A DNA stretch of 48,597 nucleotides from NCBI GenBank assembly GCA_021324635.1, contig JAJPIS010000037.1, positions 1 through 48,597 of the forward strand. Direction: 5' to 3'. Both the position numbers and the translations under genes were made by a program. The notes under the pieces were generated by a model. That model was given only the letters and a program-made list of their open reading frames with translations, ran no database searches and was not told where the DNA came from. Of this stretch, positions 17,413-24,525 are shown piece after piece (the first letter of the stretch is position 1; each line of letters opens with the position of its first letter). Origin of the DNA: Gemmatimonadota bacterium. Lineage in GTDB: Bacteria > Gemmatimonadota > Gemmatimonadetes > Gemmatimonadales > Gemmatimonadaceae.

Positions 17413-17716
17413 CCGGGCGCACTGGCCTCGTCGCCCGGCAGTTGGCGGGCCGGCCGATGGGTCGGCCGGCGAGTCGGGAAGCGCTCGAGCGGCGCGGTCT
17501 GCCAGGCGACGGGGCGCGCGCGAACGGGGTGATGTCGCTCGCCGTGGCGATCGCCGATGACGTCGGGCTGGGCGACATCTTTCACCGCCTGCCGGCCACC
17601 CCCCCGGCGGCGGCGGGTGATGCTCCCCGGAACGTGCCGGTCCCCTGATCACGCCCGGGCGCCCGGCACTGCTCCGTAGCCGGACGAGGGGGCGAACGGG
17701 CCCGGGCCGAGTGTCT
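17413..17716. other. 304-bp convergent intergenic region, no confident gene
   Basis: Between two convergent genes. A 68-codon plus frame (17442-17648) is open and fairly protein-like in its middle (VMSLAVAIADDVGLGDIFHRLP), but it has no ribosome-binding site or recognisable family. It could be a remnant. GC-rich inverted sequence (GGCCGGCCGATGGGTCGGCC) occurs at about 17451-17470. Confidence 0.35.
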
Positions 17717-18472
17717 TCAGTCCTCGAGCGTCGGCATCGTCGCCAGGACGTCGCGGGCGAGCGGGCGGGTGCGGACCGGCTCGTCGCGCCGCACGCGGCC
17801 GTCACGAAAGACGACGATGCGGCGCGCGAACTGGGCGATGTCGGGCTCGTGGGTCACCATGACGACGGTGAGGCCCGAGTCGTTCAGGCGCTGAAAGATG
17901 TCCATGATCTCGACCGACGTTCGGCTGTCGAGGTTCCCGGTCGGCTCGTCGGCGAGGAGGATCGACGGACCATTGACGAGCGCCCGGGCGATCGCCACAC
18001 GCTGCTGCTGTCCGCCGGACATCTGCGATGGGAAATGGTCCACGCGGTCGGCGAGCCCCACCATCGTCAGTGCATCCGTGGCGCGCCTCGTCCGCTCGGC
18101 CCGGTCGAGCGACGAGTACAGCGTCGGCAGGAGGGCATTCTCGAAGGCGGTGGTCCGGGCGAGCAGGTTGAAGCCCTGGAAGACGAAACCGAGCTTCCGA
18201 TTCCGGATCGCGGCGAGGGTCCGCTTGTCGAGCCCCGAGACATCGGTCCCGTCCAGCAGGTACCGGCCGGCGCTCGGGCGGTCGAGACACCCGAGGATGT
18301 GCATGAGGCTCGACTTCCCGCTGCCGCTCGCCCCCATGATGGCGACGAACCCGCCGCGGTCGATCGTGAGGCTGACGCCCCGGAGCGCGTGGACGCGGGT
18401 CTCGCCCAGCTCGTAGTACTTGTGGACGTCCTCGATGGAGATGACGGCGCCCGGGTTGACGGCCTGGTCCAT
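17717..18472 (-). CDS. ABC transporter ATP-binding protein, MacB/LolD type
   Basis: 251 residues. Walker A is GASGSGKSS, the Q-loop FVFQGFNLL, the signature LSGGQQQR(V) reads MSGGQQQRVAIARAL, Walker B is ILLADEPTGNLDS and the switch His is in MVTHEPDIA. The 'PTGNLD' and 'HILGCLDRPS' stretches are typical of MacB/LolD/FtsE ATPases. It is the last gene of the permease-adaptor-ATPase operon (45-bp gap after the adaptor). It powers export by a MacAB-TolC-like machine. No TolC is encoded in the operon, so it would have to borrow one. Confidence 0.93.
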   Translation of the reverse strand: MDQAVNPGAVISIEDVHKYYELGETRVHALRGVSLTIDRGGFVAIMGASGSGKSSLMHILGCLDRPSAGRYLLDGTDVSGLDKRTLAAIRNRKLGFVFQGFNLLARTTAFENALLPTLYSSLDRAERTRRATDALTMVGLADRVDHFPSQMSGGQQQRVAIARALVNGPSILLADEPTGNLDSRTSVEIMDIFQRLNDSGLTVVMVTHEPDIAQFARRIVVFRDGRVRRDEPVRTRPLARDVLATMPTLED

Positions 18473-18517
18473 CCGACGTCCTCGGTGAGTGAGCGCGCCG
18501 CCGGGCGATCGGGCCCG

Positions 18518-19840
18518 CTACCGCCGGGCGCCGGACGCGGCCGCGATGAACGACCCGGTCACGACCTCGTCGCCGGGGCCCAGGTGGCCCGCGAGCACGC
18601 CGGCGAGCTGCGTGAACGCGTGGTCGGTGATGCCGAGTGCGATGCGGACCGGCTCGACAGTGTCATCCGGGTGGCGCTTCCAGACGACCGCCTCCTCACT
18701 GGGTCGCGCGCGCCGGACCGCCGGCTCGTCGATCCCATACTTCTCGTAGAGCGCGCGGATCGCCTCGGCGGGGAGCGCCGGGCGGTAGCGGAGCGCGCTG
18801 TTGGGCACCTTCACCGCATCCTGGACGCTGGCGACGGGAATCGTGACGTAGGCGGTCATTCCCGGAAAGAGCTTCAACGCCGGATTCGCGAAATCGATGA
18901 TCGCGTCGTACGTGACGACATTCTGCACCGTGGTCGCGTTCATCCGGATCTGGCTGACCACGCCGTGGAAGACATCCTGCGGGAACGCATCCACCTTGAA
19001 CGTCACGCCCTGGCCGACGCGGATCCGGCCGACATCCGACTCGTCCGCCTTGGCGTAGAGCTGCATCTTCGTCAGATCCTGTGCGATCGTGAAGATCGTC
19101 GGGGCCTGGAGCGACGCGGCGACCGTCTGGCCGACATCCACGTTGCGGGCGACGACGATCCCGTCGATCGGCGACCGGATCACGGTGTAGTCGAGGTTGG
19201 TGCGCGCGACGGTCACGGCCGCCGCCTTGAGGTCGACCTGGGCCCGCGCCACCGCGACCGCCGCCCGGGCCTCGCCGACGGTGGCGACCGCGATGTCGTA
19301 ACTGGCCTTGGAGGCGACCAGCGCCTGCTGGGTCACGTAGTCGCGCTTGACGAGCGGCGCGTTCCGGTCGTAGTCATCCCGCGCCTGGACGAGCGTCGCC
19401 TCGGCCTTCGCGAGGTTGGCCTCCGCGGCCGTCAGGTTGGCCTTCGCGCTCGCGAGGTCCGCGGTCGCCTGCTCGAGCGCGGCCCGAAAGAGTGCCGGGT
19501 CGATGAGCGCGATGACGTCGCCGCGATGGACGCGGGAGTTGAAGTCGGCGTGGAGCTTGGCGATCTGCCCCGAGACCTGCGACCCGACCTGCACGGTGGT
19601 CACGGCGTTGACGGTGCCGGTCGCCTCGACGACATCGTGGATCGCCCCGCGGTCGAGCCGACTGGTGAAGTACTGCGGATGCCCGCCGCGATGGACGCGG
19701 AAAGCGGCGAAGAGGGCGACGGCGAGGAGCACGCCGGCGGCGATCGTCCAGCGTGCCCGCACCGACGTGCCGGCAACCCAGCGGTGGGTTCGGTCTCCGA
19801 AGGAGTCGCTCACCCGCTCAGGCATGGGCGCCACGCTCAC
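18518..19840 (-). CDS. MacA-like periplasmic adaptor (HlyD family)
   Basis: 440 residues. One N-terminal TM helix (about 30-50: RWTIAAGVLLAVALFAAF) is followed by lipoyl half motif TVQVGSQVSGQIAKLHADFN, a long coiled-coil hairpin rich in Ala/Glu (FRAALEQATADLASAKANLT..), the second half motif VIRSPIDGIVVARNVDVGQTV, and beta-barrel and membrane-proximal domains. In MacAB pumps this protein joins the permease to TolC and stimulates the ATPase. Its ATG overlaps the permease stop by 4 bp (ATGA). A later ATG (MPERVSDSF) is a possible start. Confidence 0.92.
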   Translation of the reverse strand: MSVAPMPERVSDSFGDRTHRWVAGTSVRARWTIAAGVLLAVALFAAFRVHRGGHPQYFTSRLDRGAIHDVVEATGTVNAVTTVQVGSQVSGQIAKLHADFNSRVHRGDVIALIDPALFRAALEQATADLASAKANLTAAEANLAKAEATLVQARDDYDRNAPLVKRDYVTQQALVASKASYDIAVATVGEARAAVAVARAQVDLKAAAVTVARTNLDYTVIRSPIDGIVVARNVDVGQTVAASLQAPTIFTIAQDLTKMQLYAKADESDVGRIRVGQGVTFKVDAFPQDVFHGVVSQIRMNATTVQNVVTYDAIIDFANPALKLFPGMTAYVTIPVASVQDAVKVPNSALRYRPALPAEAIRALYEKYGIDEPAVRRARPSEEAVVWKRHPDDTVEPVRIALGITDHAFTQLAGVLAGHLGPGDEVVTGSFIAAASGARR

Positions 19841-21054
19841 TCATACCGCAGGGCCTCGATCGGATCGAGGCGCGCGGCCTTGCGTGCCGGATAGTAGCCG
19901 AAGAACACGCCGACGGCGACGGAGAAGAGCGCCGCGAGCACGACCGCTTCGACCGACAACTGCATCTGCCAGCCGAGCGTCCGCCCGCCGACGCCGGTCC
20001 CGACGACGCCAAGGACCACCCCGGCCGCGCCGCCGACGAGGCTCAGCATCACCGACTCGCCGAGGAATTGCAGTTGGATGGCCTCCTCGGTCGCGCCGAC
20101 CGCCACCCGCACGCCGATCTCGCGCGTCCGCTCCGTGACCGAGACGAGCATCACGTTCATGATGCCGATGCCCCCGACGACGAGCGAGATCGAGGCGATC
20201 GCGACGAGCAGGATCGCGAGGGTGTGGCTGGCCTCGAGCTGCGCCTGGATGATGTCCTCGGGGTTCCGGATGTTGAAATCGTCCTCCTCGTCCGGGCGCA
20301 GGTGGTGCCGGTCGCGCAGGAGCGCGGCCGCCTGTTGCCCGGCCGGCTTGACCGCGGTCGGGGAGATGGCCGAGCAGAGGATATCGTCGAGCCAGGAGAT
20401 GCCGCTGATCTTCTTCTGAGCGGTCGTGTAAGGAAGGATGACCGTGTCATCCTGGTCCTGACCGGAGACGGAGAGCCCCTTGGGTCGAAGCGTGGCGACC
20501 ACCTGACAGGGGAGGTCCCTGACCCGGATCACCTTGCCGATCGGGCTCTCGGCGCCGAAGAGCTGATCGCGGACGGTGCGGCCGATCACGCAGACGTCGG
20601 CCGCGCGGTCGACATCATCCGATGAGAAGACCGCGCCCTCGTCGACCGTCCAGCGCTTGATGTCGAAGAACTCCGGGGTCACACCGCGGTAGCCGGTATA
20701 CCAGTTCTGGTTGCCGTAGACGATCTGGATCGAGCCGTCGACATTGGGCGAGGCGGCCTTGATGAGTGGGATCTGGCTGCGGATGGCGATCGCGTCCGCC
20801 ATCGTGAGCGACTTGGTCCCGTGCGTGCCCGTGCGGACGCCGTTGACGGCGCGCCCGCCGGCCTCGATCCAGACGAAGTTGTCGCCCAGGTTGTTGAGCT
20901 GCGCCTCGACCCGTGCCTGCCCGGCCTTCCCGATCGCAACGACGCAGATGACGGCCGCGATCCCGATCGTGATCCCGAGGACCGTCAGGAGGCTCCGCAG
21001 CTTGTTTCGCAGCAGCGCCCAGACGGACGACCCGAGCAGCGCCACATGATTCAT
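19837..21054 (-). CDS. MacB-like ABC transporter permease
   Basis: 405 residues from ATG 21054 (MNHVALLGSSVWALLRNKLRS). An upstream in-frame ATG is ignored because it reads into the control region. TM1 (LLTVLGITIGIAAVICVVAIG) is followed by a large periplasmic domain (MacB_PCD), then three TM helices at the C-terminus of the FtsX domain (ending YYPARKAARLDPIEALRYE, the family's closing motif). The ATPase is encoded separately, two genes downstream. A TAGCTT hexamer 7 nt before the ATG and no ribosome-binding site suggest a leaderless transcript. A dyad (21077-21096) lies just upstream. Substrate unknown: peptide, lipid or macrolide-like. Confidence 0.92.
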   Translation of the reverse strand: MNHVALLGSSVWALLRNKLRSLLTVLGITIGIAAVICVVAIGKAGQARVEAQLNNLGDNFVWIEAGGRAVNGVRTGTHGTKSLTMADAIAIRSQIPLIKAASPNVDGSIQIVYGNQNWYTGYRGVTPEFFDIKRWTVDEGAVFSSDDVDRAADVCVIGRTVRDQLFGAESPIGKVIRVRDLPCQVVATLRPKGLSVSGQDQDDTVILPYTTAQKKISGISWLDDILCSAISPTAVKPAGQQAAALLRDRHHLRPDEEDDFNIRNPEDIIQAQLEASHTLAILLVAIASISLVVGGIGIMNVMLVSVTERTREIGVRVAVGATEEAIQLQFLGESVMLSLVGGAAGVVLGVVGTGVGGRTLGWQMQLSVEAVVLAALFSVAVGVFFGYYPARKAARLDPIEALRYE

Positions 21055-21061
21055 CGCGTCC

Positions 21062-21067
21062 AAGCTA
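21062..21067 (-). promoter_or_regulatory. Putative -10 (TAGCTT, minus strand) of the macB-like operon
   Basis: Reading the minus strand, TAGCTT is followed by GGACGCG and the ATG at 21054: seven nucleotides, leaving no room for a Shine-Dalgarno sequence if transcription starts about 7 nt after the hexamer. Confidence 0.4.
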
Positions 21068-21076
21068 GTGCCCGAA

Positions 21077-21096
21077 GCTGTCACCCACATGACAGC
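21077..21096. promoter_or_regulatory. Operator-like dyad GCTGTCA-N6-TGACAGC
   Basis: A perfect 7-bp inverted repeat with a 6-bp spacer, placed at roughly -10 to -35 of the macB-like promoter and between it and the divergent MerR-type promoter. It is a candidate binding site for a dimeric repressor of the efflux operon; the protein is unknown. Confidence 0.45.
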
Positions 21097-21167
21097 GCGA
21101 CGCGGGCACGGTCGGCAAGCCGAATGCCGCCCTGGCGCCGGCGTCACGGCCGTACCGGCGAGGGGGC

Positions 21168-21198
21168 TTGAACCTCAAGCTACTTGAAGGATTACCCT
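21168..21198 (+). promoter_or_regulatory. MerR-superfamily (SoxR/CueR-like) promoter with 19-bp spacer
   Basis: -35 TTGAAC (21168-21173), a 19-bp spacer and -10 TACCCT (21193-21198). The spacer carries the interrupted dyad TCAAG-CTA-CTTGA. The overlong spacer with a dyad between the hexamers is the hallmark of MerR-family activators. The CCTCAAG...CTTGA(A)GG core strongly recalls the SoxR box. It drives the small Cys-Cys protein at 21244. No MerR-family gene is present in this window. Confidence 0.65.
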
Positions 21199-21243
21199 CC
21201 GACCAGGCGCGAGGACGCACCCATCCACGAGAGGAAGCCGACA

Positions 21244-21594
21244 ATGCCGGACCACGCATCCACACCGATCGCGTGCACGCTCCAATCCGCGGACTATGCG
21301 ACGCGGCTGGCCTGGATCGCAGCGCTCATGGGCGATGCACTCGTCGAGTGTACGCGGCGCGACCTGACGCTCGGCCTCCGCTTTGCGCCGGAGGCGCGGG
21401 ACCGCGTCCGCGAGTTGGTCGCCCGCGAGCGGGCCTGCTGCGGGTTCCTGACGTTCGACCTCCGGGCGGAGCCGGACGCCATCCGCCTCATGATCACGGT
21501 GCCCGAGGCGGCCCGCGAGGCGGCCGACGCCTTGCTCGAGCAGTTCGTCCCGTCCGGCCGGCCGGGCGCCCGACCCACCCCTGCCACGCGCTAG
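21244..21594 (+). CDS. Small Cys-Cys protein under a MerR-type promoter
   Basis: 116 residues from ATG 21244, preceded by GAGAGGA; an in-frame ATG at 21184 lies inside the promoter and is rejected. A compact alpha/beta protein with N-terminal TPIACTLQSADYATRLAWI, then LGLRFAPEARDRVRELVARE, the vicinal pair ERACCGFLTF (Cys65, Cys66), then LMITVPEAAREAADALL. Other Cys are at 11 and 36. I recall similar short proteins beside, or fused to, MerR-type metal or redox regulators, which fits the promoter. Function unknown; the vicinal cysteines suggest soft-metal or redox-thiol binding. Cytosolic, with no signal peptide. Confidence 0.75.
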   Translation: MPDHASTPIACTLQSADYATRLAWIAALMGDALVECTRRDLTLGLRFAPEARDRVRELVARERACCGFLTFDLRAEPDAIRLMITVPEAAREAADALLEQFVPSGRPGARPTPATR

Positions 21595-21718
21595 TCGCTG
21601 GGAACCGCGGCCGGGCTCGTGGCGGTCGCCGTCGTCCGGCCCCGGATCGCGCCGCGGGTCCGGAGGGCAGTGCAGACCCTTCCTGATGCGCTCCGCCCCA
21701 CCGGTGCCGCACGCGCCC

Positions 21719-21769
21719 TTGCGGCACGACCAGGGCCGACGTATACTGGAGGGTACTCACGCGTACCCT
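21719..21769 (+). promoter_or_regulatory. Sigma70-like promoter with overlapping dyad for the methyltransferase gene
   Basis: -35 TTGCGG (21719-21724), a 17-bp spacer and -10 TATACT (21742-21747). At the expected +1 begins an inverted repeat AGGGTAC-N6-GTACCCT (21750-21756 / 21763-21769), placed to act as an operator or as a 5' hairpin. The ATG at 21789 is about 35 nt downstream. Confidence 0.65.
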
Positions 21770-21788
21770 TCGGATACGAGGCCGTACC

Positions 21789-22496
21789 ATGGACACGGGA
21801 CGAGTGCGGGGGGTGGAGATCCTGGATCAGCCGGGGGTCGACCCGGTGGTCGTGCGGCGGGCCATGCGCGACGTCGTGCGCGCCAATCGCCTGTTCGGCG
21901 GCGCGGGGGCGGTGGCGGCCGAATTTGCGGCCCTGGTGCCGGCATTGCCGTGCCGAGCGACGCTGCTCGACGTCGGGACCGGGATGGGCGACATCCCGGC
22001 GCTCGCCCGCCGGATCGCGGCGAGCGGGGGGGTGACGCTCGAGACCGTCGGGCTCGACGCCTCGGAGACGTGCGTGCGCTCGGCGGCCGCGCACACGGCG
22101 CGGGCCGTGTGTGGCGACGCCCGGGCGCTGCCGTTCGCCGACAAGAGCGTCGACGTCGTGATTTGCTCCCAGGTGCTGCACCACTTCTTCGACTCGGATC
22201 TCGTGCGCCTCGTGCAGGAGCTCGACCGGGTCGCGCGGGTCCGGGTGATCATCGGCGACCTGCTGCGGAGCCGCCTCGCCGCCGCGCTCTTTCGGGGGGC
22301 CGCGTATGCGCTACGCTTTCATCCGATCAGCCGCCACGACGGGTTGGTGTCGATCGGCCGTGGGTTCACGCCCCGGGATCTCGCGTCGTCGATCGTCGGC
22401 GCGATCGGCACCCGGCCGCGCGTCGAGAGCCGGCTCGGCTGGCGGGTGACGGCGAGTTGGGCGCCCGAGTCGCCGCACCTCGACGCGGCCGCGTGA
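21789..22496 (+). CDS. Class I SAM-dependent methyltransferase
   Basis: 235 residues. Motif I is LLDVGTGMGDIPALA, an acidic residue ends strand 2 (VGLDAS), then GDARALPFADKSVDVVICSQVLHHF (motifs II and III). This is a Methyltransf_11/25 fold. The N-terminal 'VRANRLFGGAGAV' is found in small-molecule methyltransferases that accompany type III polyketide synthases, but no synthase is present here, so the substrate is open. GAGG lies 7 nt before the ATG. A strong promoter with a dyad precedes it. The TetR gene follows 25 bp after its stop and may be co-transcribed. Confidence 0.88.
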   Translation: MDTGRVRGVEILDQPGVDPVVVRRAMRDVVRANRLFGGAGAVAAEFAALVPALPCRATLLDVGTGMGDIPALARRIAASGGVTLETVGLDASETCVRSAAAHTARAVCGDARALPFADKSVDVVICSQVLHHFFDSDLVRLVQELDRVARVRVIIGDLLRSRLAAALFRGAAYALRFHPISRHDGLVSIGRGFTPRDLASSIVGAIGTRPRVESRLGWRVTASWAPESPHLDAAA

Positions 22497-22521
22497 TCGC
22501 GCCCACGGCACGCCTCCCCCG

Positions 22522-23217
22522 ATGACTCGCGAGCGACTCGCGGGATCGGGCTCACCGCGGGCCGCCGAGCCGCGCGCCTTTCGCGCCCGCCAGCGCGCGG
22601 TGCGCGCCGAGGCGATCCTCGCCGCGACCGCCGAGCTGGTGGGACGGGTCGGCTACGAGGCGATGAGCACGGACGACGTGGCGGCGCGCGTCGGCATCTC
22701 CAAGCGAACCCTCTACGGGCATTTCCCGTCGAAGGAGCTGCTCGTCGTGCGCGTGGTCACGAGCGAGATGGAGGCGATCGAGCGGGCGTTCGACGCCGCG
22801 AGCCCCGCGGCGCCCGCCATCGATCGTCTGACCGACATGCTGACCCGGGCAGTGGCGCGCCGGATGGCGCTCTGGAGCTGGGGTCAGCCACTGCCGCGCT
22901 CGACGCTCGAGCGGCACGCCGAGTATCTGACCGTGCGCCGCCGGATCGCCGAGCGGGTGGCGGGGATCCTCGAGGTGGGGAAGCGCGAGGGCACGGTCAC
23001 GCGCGCGTTGCCGACGCCGCTGCTGGTGCGCCTCATCATGCAGTGGTTCTCGATGGATCTCTCCGGGCTGGCGCAGATGACCGGGCTACCCGAGGCCGAG
23101 GCGCCGGCCGCGATCGTCCACTTCATGCTTCACGGCGTGAGCCGGCCCGCGCCGCCTCCTCCAGCGCCCGTCCGTGCTCGCGGGTCCACTCGCACAACTG
23201 CCGCAGCGGCCGATTGA
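22522..23217 (+). CDS. TetR/AcrR-family transcriptional regulator
   Basis: 231 residues. Helix-turn-helix at about residues 30-75: ILAATAELVGRVGYEAMSTDDVAARVGISKRTLYGHFPSKE. The C-terminal ligand domain is helical and resembles TetR_C (AefR-like), with LVRLIMQWFSMDLSGLAQM. The last ~30 residues are Pro/Arg/Thr/Ala-rich and coincide with the antisense end of the HxlR gene: the two reading frames overlap tail to tail by 95 bp (23123-23217). It probably controls its own transcript, the methyltransferase or a distant target. Confidence 0.87.
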   Translation: MTRERLAGSGSPRAAEPRAFRARQRAVRAEAILAATAELVGRVGYEAMSTDDVAARVGISKRTLYGHFPSKELLVVRVVTSEMEAIERAFDAASPAAPAIDRLTDMLTRAVARRMALWSWGQPLPRSTLERHAEYLTVRRRIAERVAGILEVGKREGTVTRALPTPLLVRLIMQWFSMDLSGLAQMTGLPEAEAPAAIVHFMLHGVSRPAPPPPAPVRARGSTRTTAAAAD

Positions 23218-23506
23218 TCGACCGGCCCAGCGGCGTCAGACTGTACTCGACGCGGGGCGGCACTACCGGGAACACCGTGCGCTCGACCAGGCCGCGCTGC
23301 TCGAGCATGCGGAGCGTCTTGGTGAGCATCTTCTGCGAGACGCCGGCGATCTGGCGCCGAAGCTCACCGGTCCGCGTGGCCCCGTGTCCGAGCGCGTGAA
23401 TCACCGGAATCGTCCACTTGTCCGCGAGCAGCGCCACGACGACCGCGCTCCCCGGGTAGCGCACGAAGCCGTCGGCCGGTGCCGTCGGACGTCCAGCAGA
23501 TTTCAT
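23123..23506 (-). CDS. HxlR-family winged-helix regulator without the usual N-terminal cysteine
   Basis: 127 residues. The winged helix is DKWTIPVIHALGHGATRTGELRRQIAGVSQKMLTKTLRMLEQRGLVERT, then VPPRVEYSLTPLGRSI, the standard HxlR pattern. The family's conserved Cys just before the first helix (CPV..L in YodB/HypR/HxlR) is replaced by Tyr17-Pro18. The only Cys is Cys105 near the C-terminus (LRQLCEWTRE). GGGAGA precedes the ATG. It is divergent from the DJ-1/PfpI gene with 157 bp between, so it is the probable regulator of that gene. Confidence 0.9.
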   Translation of the reverse strand: MKSAGRPTAPADGFVRYPGSAVVVALLADKWTIPVIHALGHGATRTGELRRQIAGVSQKMLTKTLRMLEQRGLVERTVFPVVPPRVEYSLTPLGRSINRPLRQLCEWTREHGRALEEAARAGSRREA

Positions 23507-23591
23507 CCCATCTCCCGTGTGTGTTCGATTGCGTCAGCGCGTGCGCCGGAACGGGAACCTCCGAGTGCCTACGGTGCCGTTCGGTGCGTAC

Positions 23592-23621
23592 TTGTTCGGG
23601 GCGTTCGCCGCTGACTATGGT
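23592..23621 (+). promoter_or_regulatory. Putative promoter of the DJ-1/PfpI gene
   Basis: -35 TTGTTC (23592-23597), an 18-bp spacer and -10 TATGGT (23616-23621), about 43 nt before the GTG start. GAGGAG serves as ribosome-binding site at about 23651. Confidence 0.5.
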
Positions 23622-23663
23622 TGCTCACGCCAACATCGACAACGCACCAGAGAGGAGTGACCC

Positions 23664-24443
23664 GTGGCAGCGACGAAAGAAAGTGTACAGAGCGCCGATC
23701 AGCATCACGAGGTAGTCGACGTCACGACGAGCAGGCGCCCCAGGATCCTGATGGTCGTGGCCAATCCGACGACCGCGACGACGACCGGCTGGCCGGTCGG
23801 CTTCTGGGCGTCCGAGCTGACCCACCCGTACTACGCCTTCCGGCGCGTGCGGTACGATGTCGTGATCGCCAGCCCGGACGGCGGCAAGGTCGAAATCGAT
23901 CAGCTCTCCGACCCGCGGGACACGTCGAAGTGGTCGGCCGAGGACCTGATCTCGATGGGCTTCCTCAACACGCCCGAGCTGGCGGCACTCCTCGAGGACA
24001 CACCCAAGCTCGCCGACCTCCGCCTGGCCGACTTCGATGCGCTCGTCGTCTGCGGAGGCCTCGCGCCGATGTTCCAGTTCCGCCAGAACGAGGACCTCAA
24101 GCGGACCATCGCGACGTTCTACGAGGCCGAAAAGCCCACGGCGGTCCTCTGCCACGGGGTTTCCGCCCTCATCGATGTCCGGCTCTCGGATGGATCGTAT
24201 CTCGTGCAGGGCAAGACGGTGACCGGCTTCGCGAATGTCGAGGAAGACTTCTCCGACCGCGCGGTCGGCCAGAAGGTGATGCCGTTCCGAATCGAGGACG
24301 AGCTGCGGCGGCGCGGCGCCAACTACGTGCAGGGCGGACTGTTCAAGGCGTTCGTCGTGCGGGACGGCCGGCTGATCACGGGGCAGCAGCAGTATTCCGG
24401 CGCCAAGGTCGGCGATGCGGTGATTGCGGCGCTGGGCGTCTGA
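23664..24443 (+). CDS. DJ-1/PfpI-family protein (Hsp31/ThiJ-like)
   Basis: 259 residues from a GTG with GAGGAG 8 nt upstream. Class I glutamine-amidotransferase-like fold: RPRILMVVANP, acidic GFWASELTHPYYAF, YDVVIASPDGG, then the nucleophile elbow AVLCHGVSAL with Cys163-His164. The long insert between strands (LAALLEDTPKLADLRLADF) matches the Hsp31/YDR533C subgroup, whose members act as holdases and glyoxalase- or aldehyde-linked stress proteins. Divergent from, and probably controlled by, the HxlR regulator, so an electrophile or quinone response is plausible but inferred. Cytosolic. Confidence 0.9.
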   Translation: MAATKESVQSADQHHEVVDVTTSRRPRILMVVANPTTATTTGWPVGFWASELTHPYYAFRRVRYDVVIASPDGGKVEIDQLSDPRDTSKWSAEDLISMGFLNTPELAALLEDTPKLADLRLADFDALVVCGGLAPMFQFRQNEDLKRTIATFYEAEKPTAVLCHGVSALIDVRLSDGSYLVQGKTVTGFANVEEDFSDRAVGQKVMPFRIEDELRRRGANYVQGGLFKAFVVRDGRLITGQQQYSGAKVGDAVIAALGV

Positions 24444-24525
24444 TCCCGACCCATCCGGCGCCGGCCAGCCGGCGGCGCGCGGGGCCGCTCCCGGCGCGCC
24501 GTCGGCGTTCGGTACGCGATCCACG

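Noticed and set aside
17442-17648. 68-codon plus-strand frame as a small gene
   Set aside because: No ribosome-binding site, promoter or recognisable family; at most a gene remnant.
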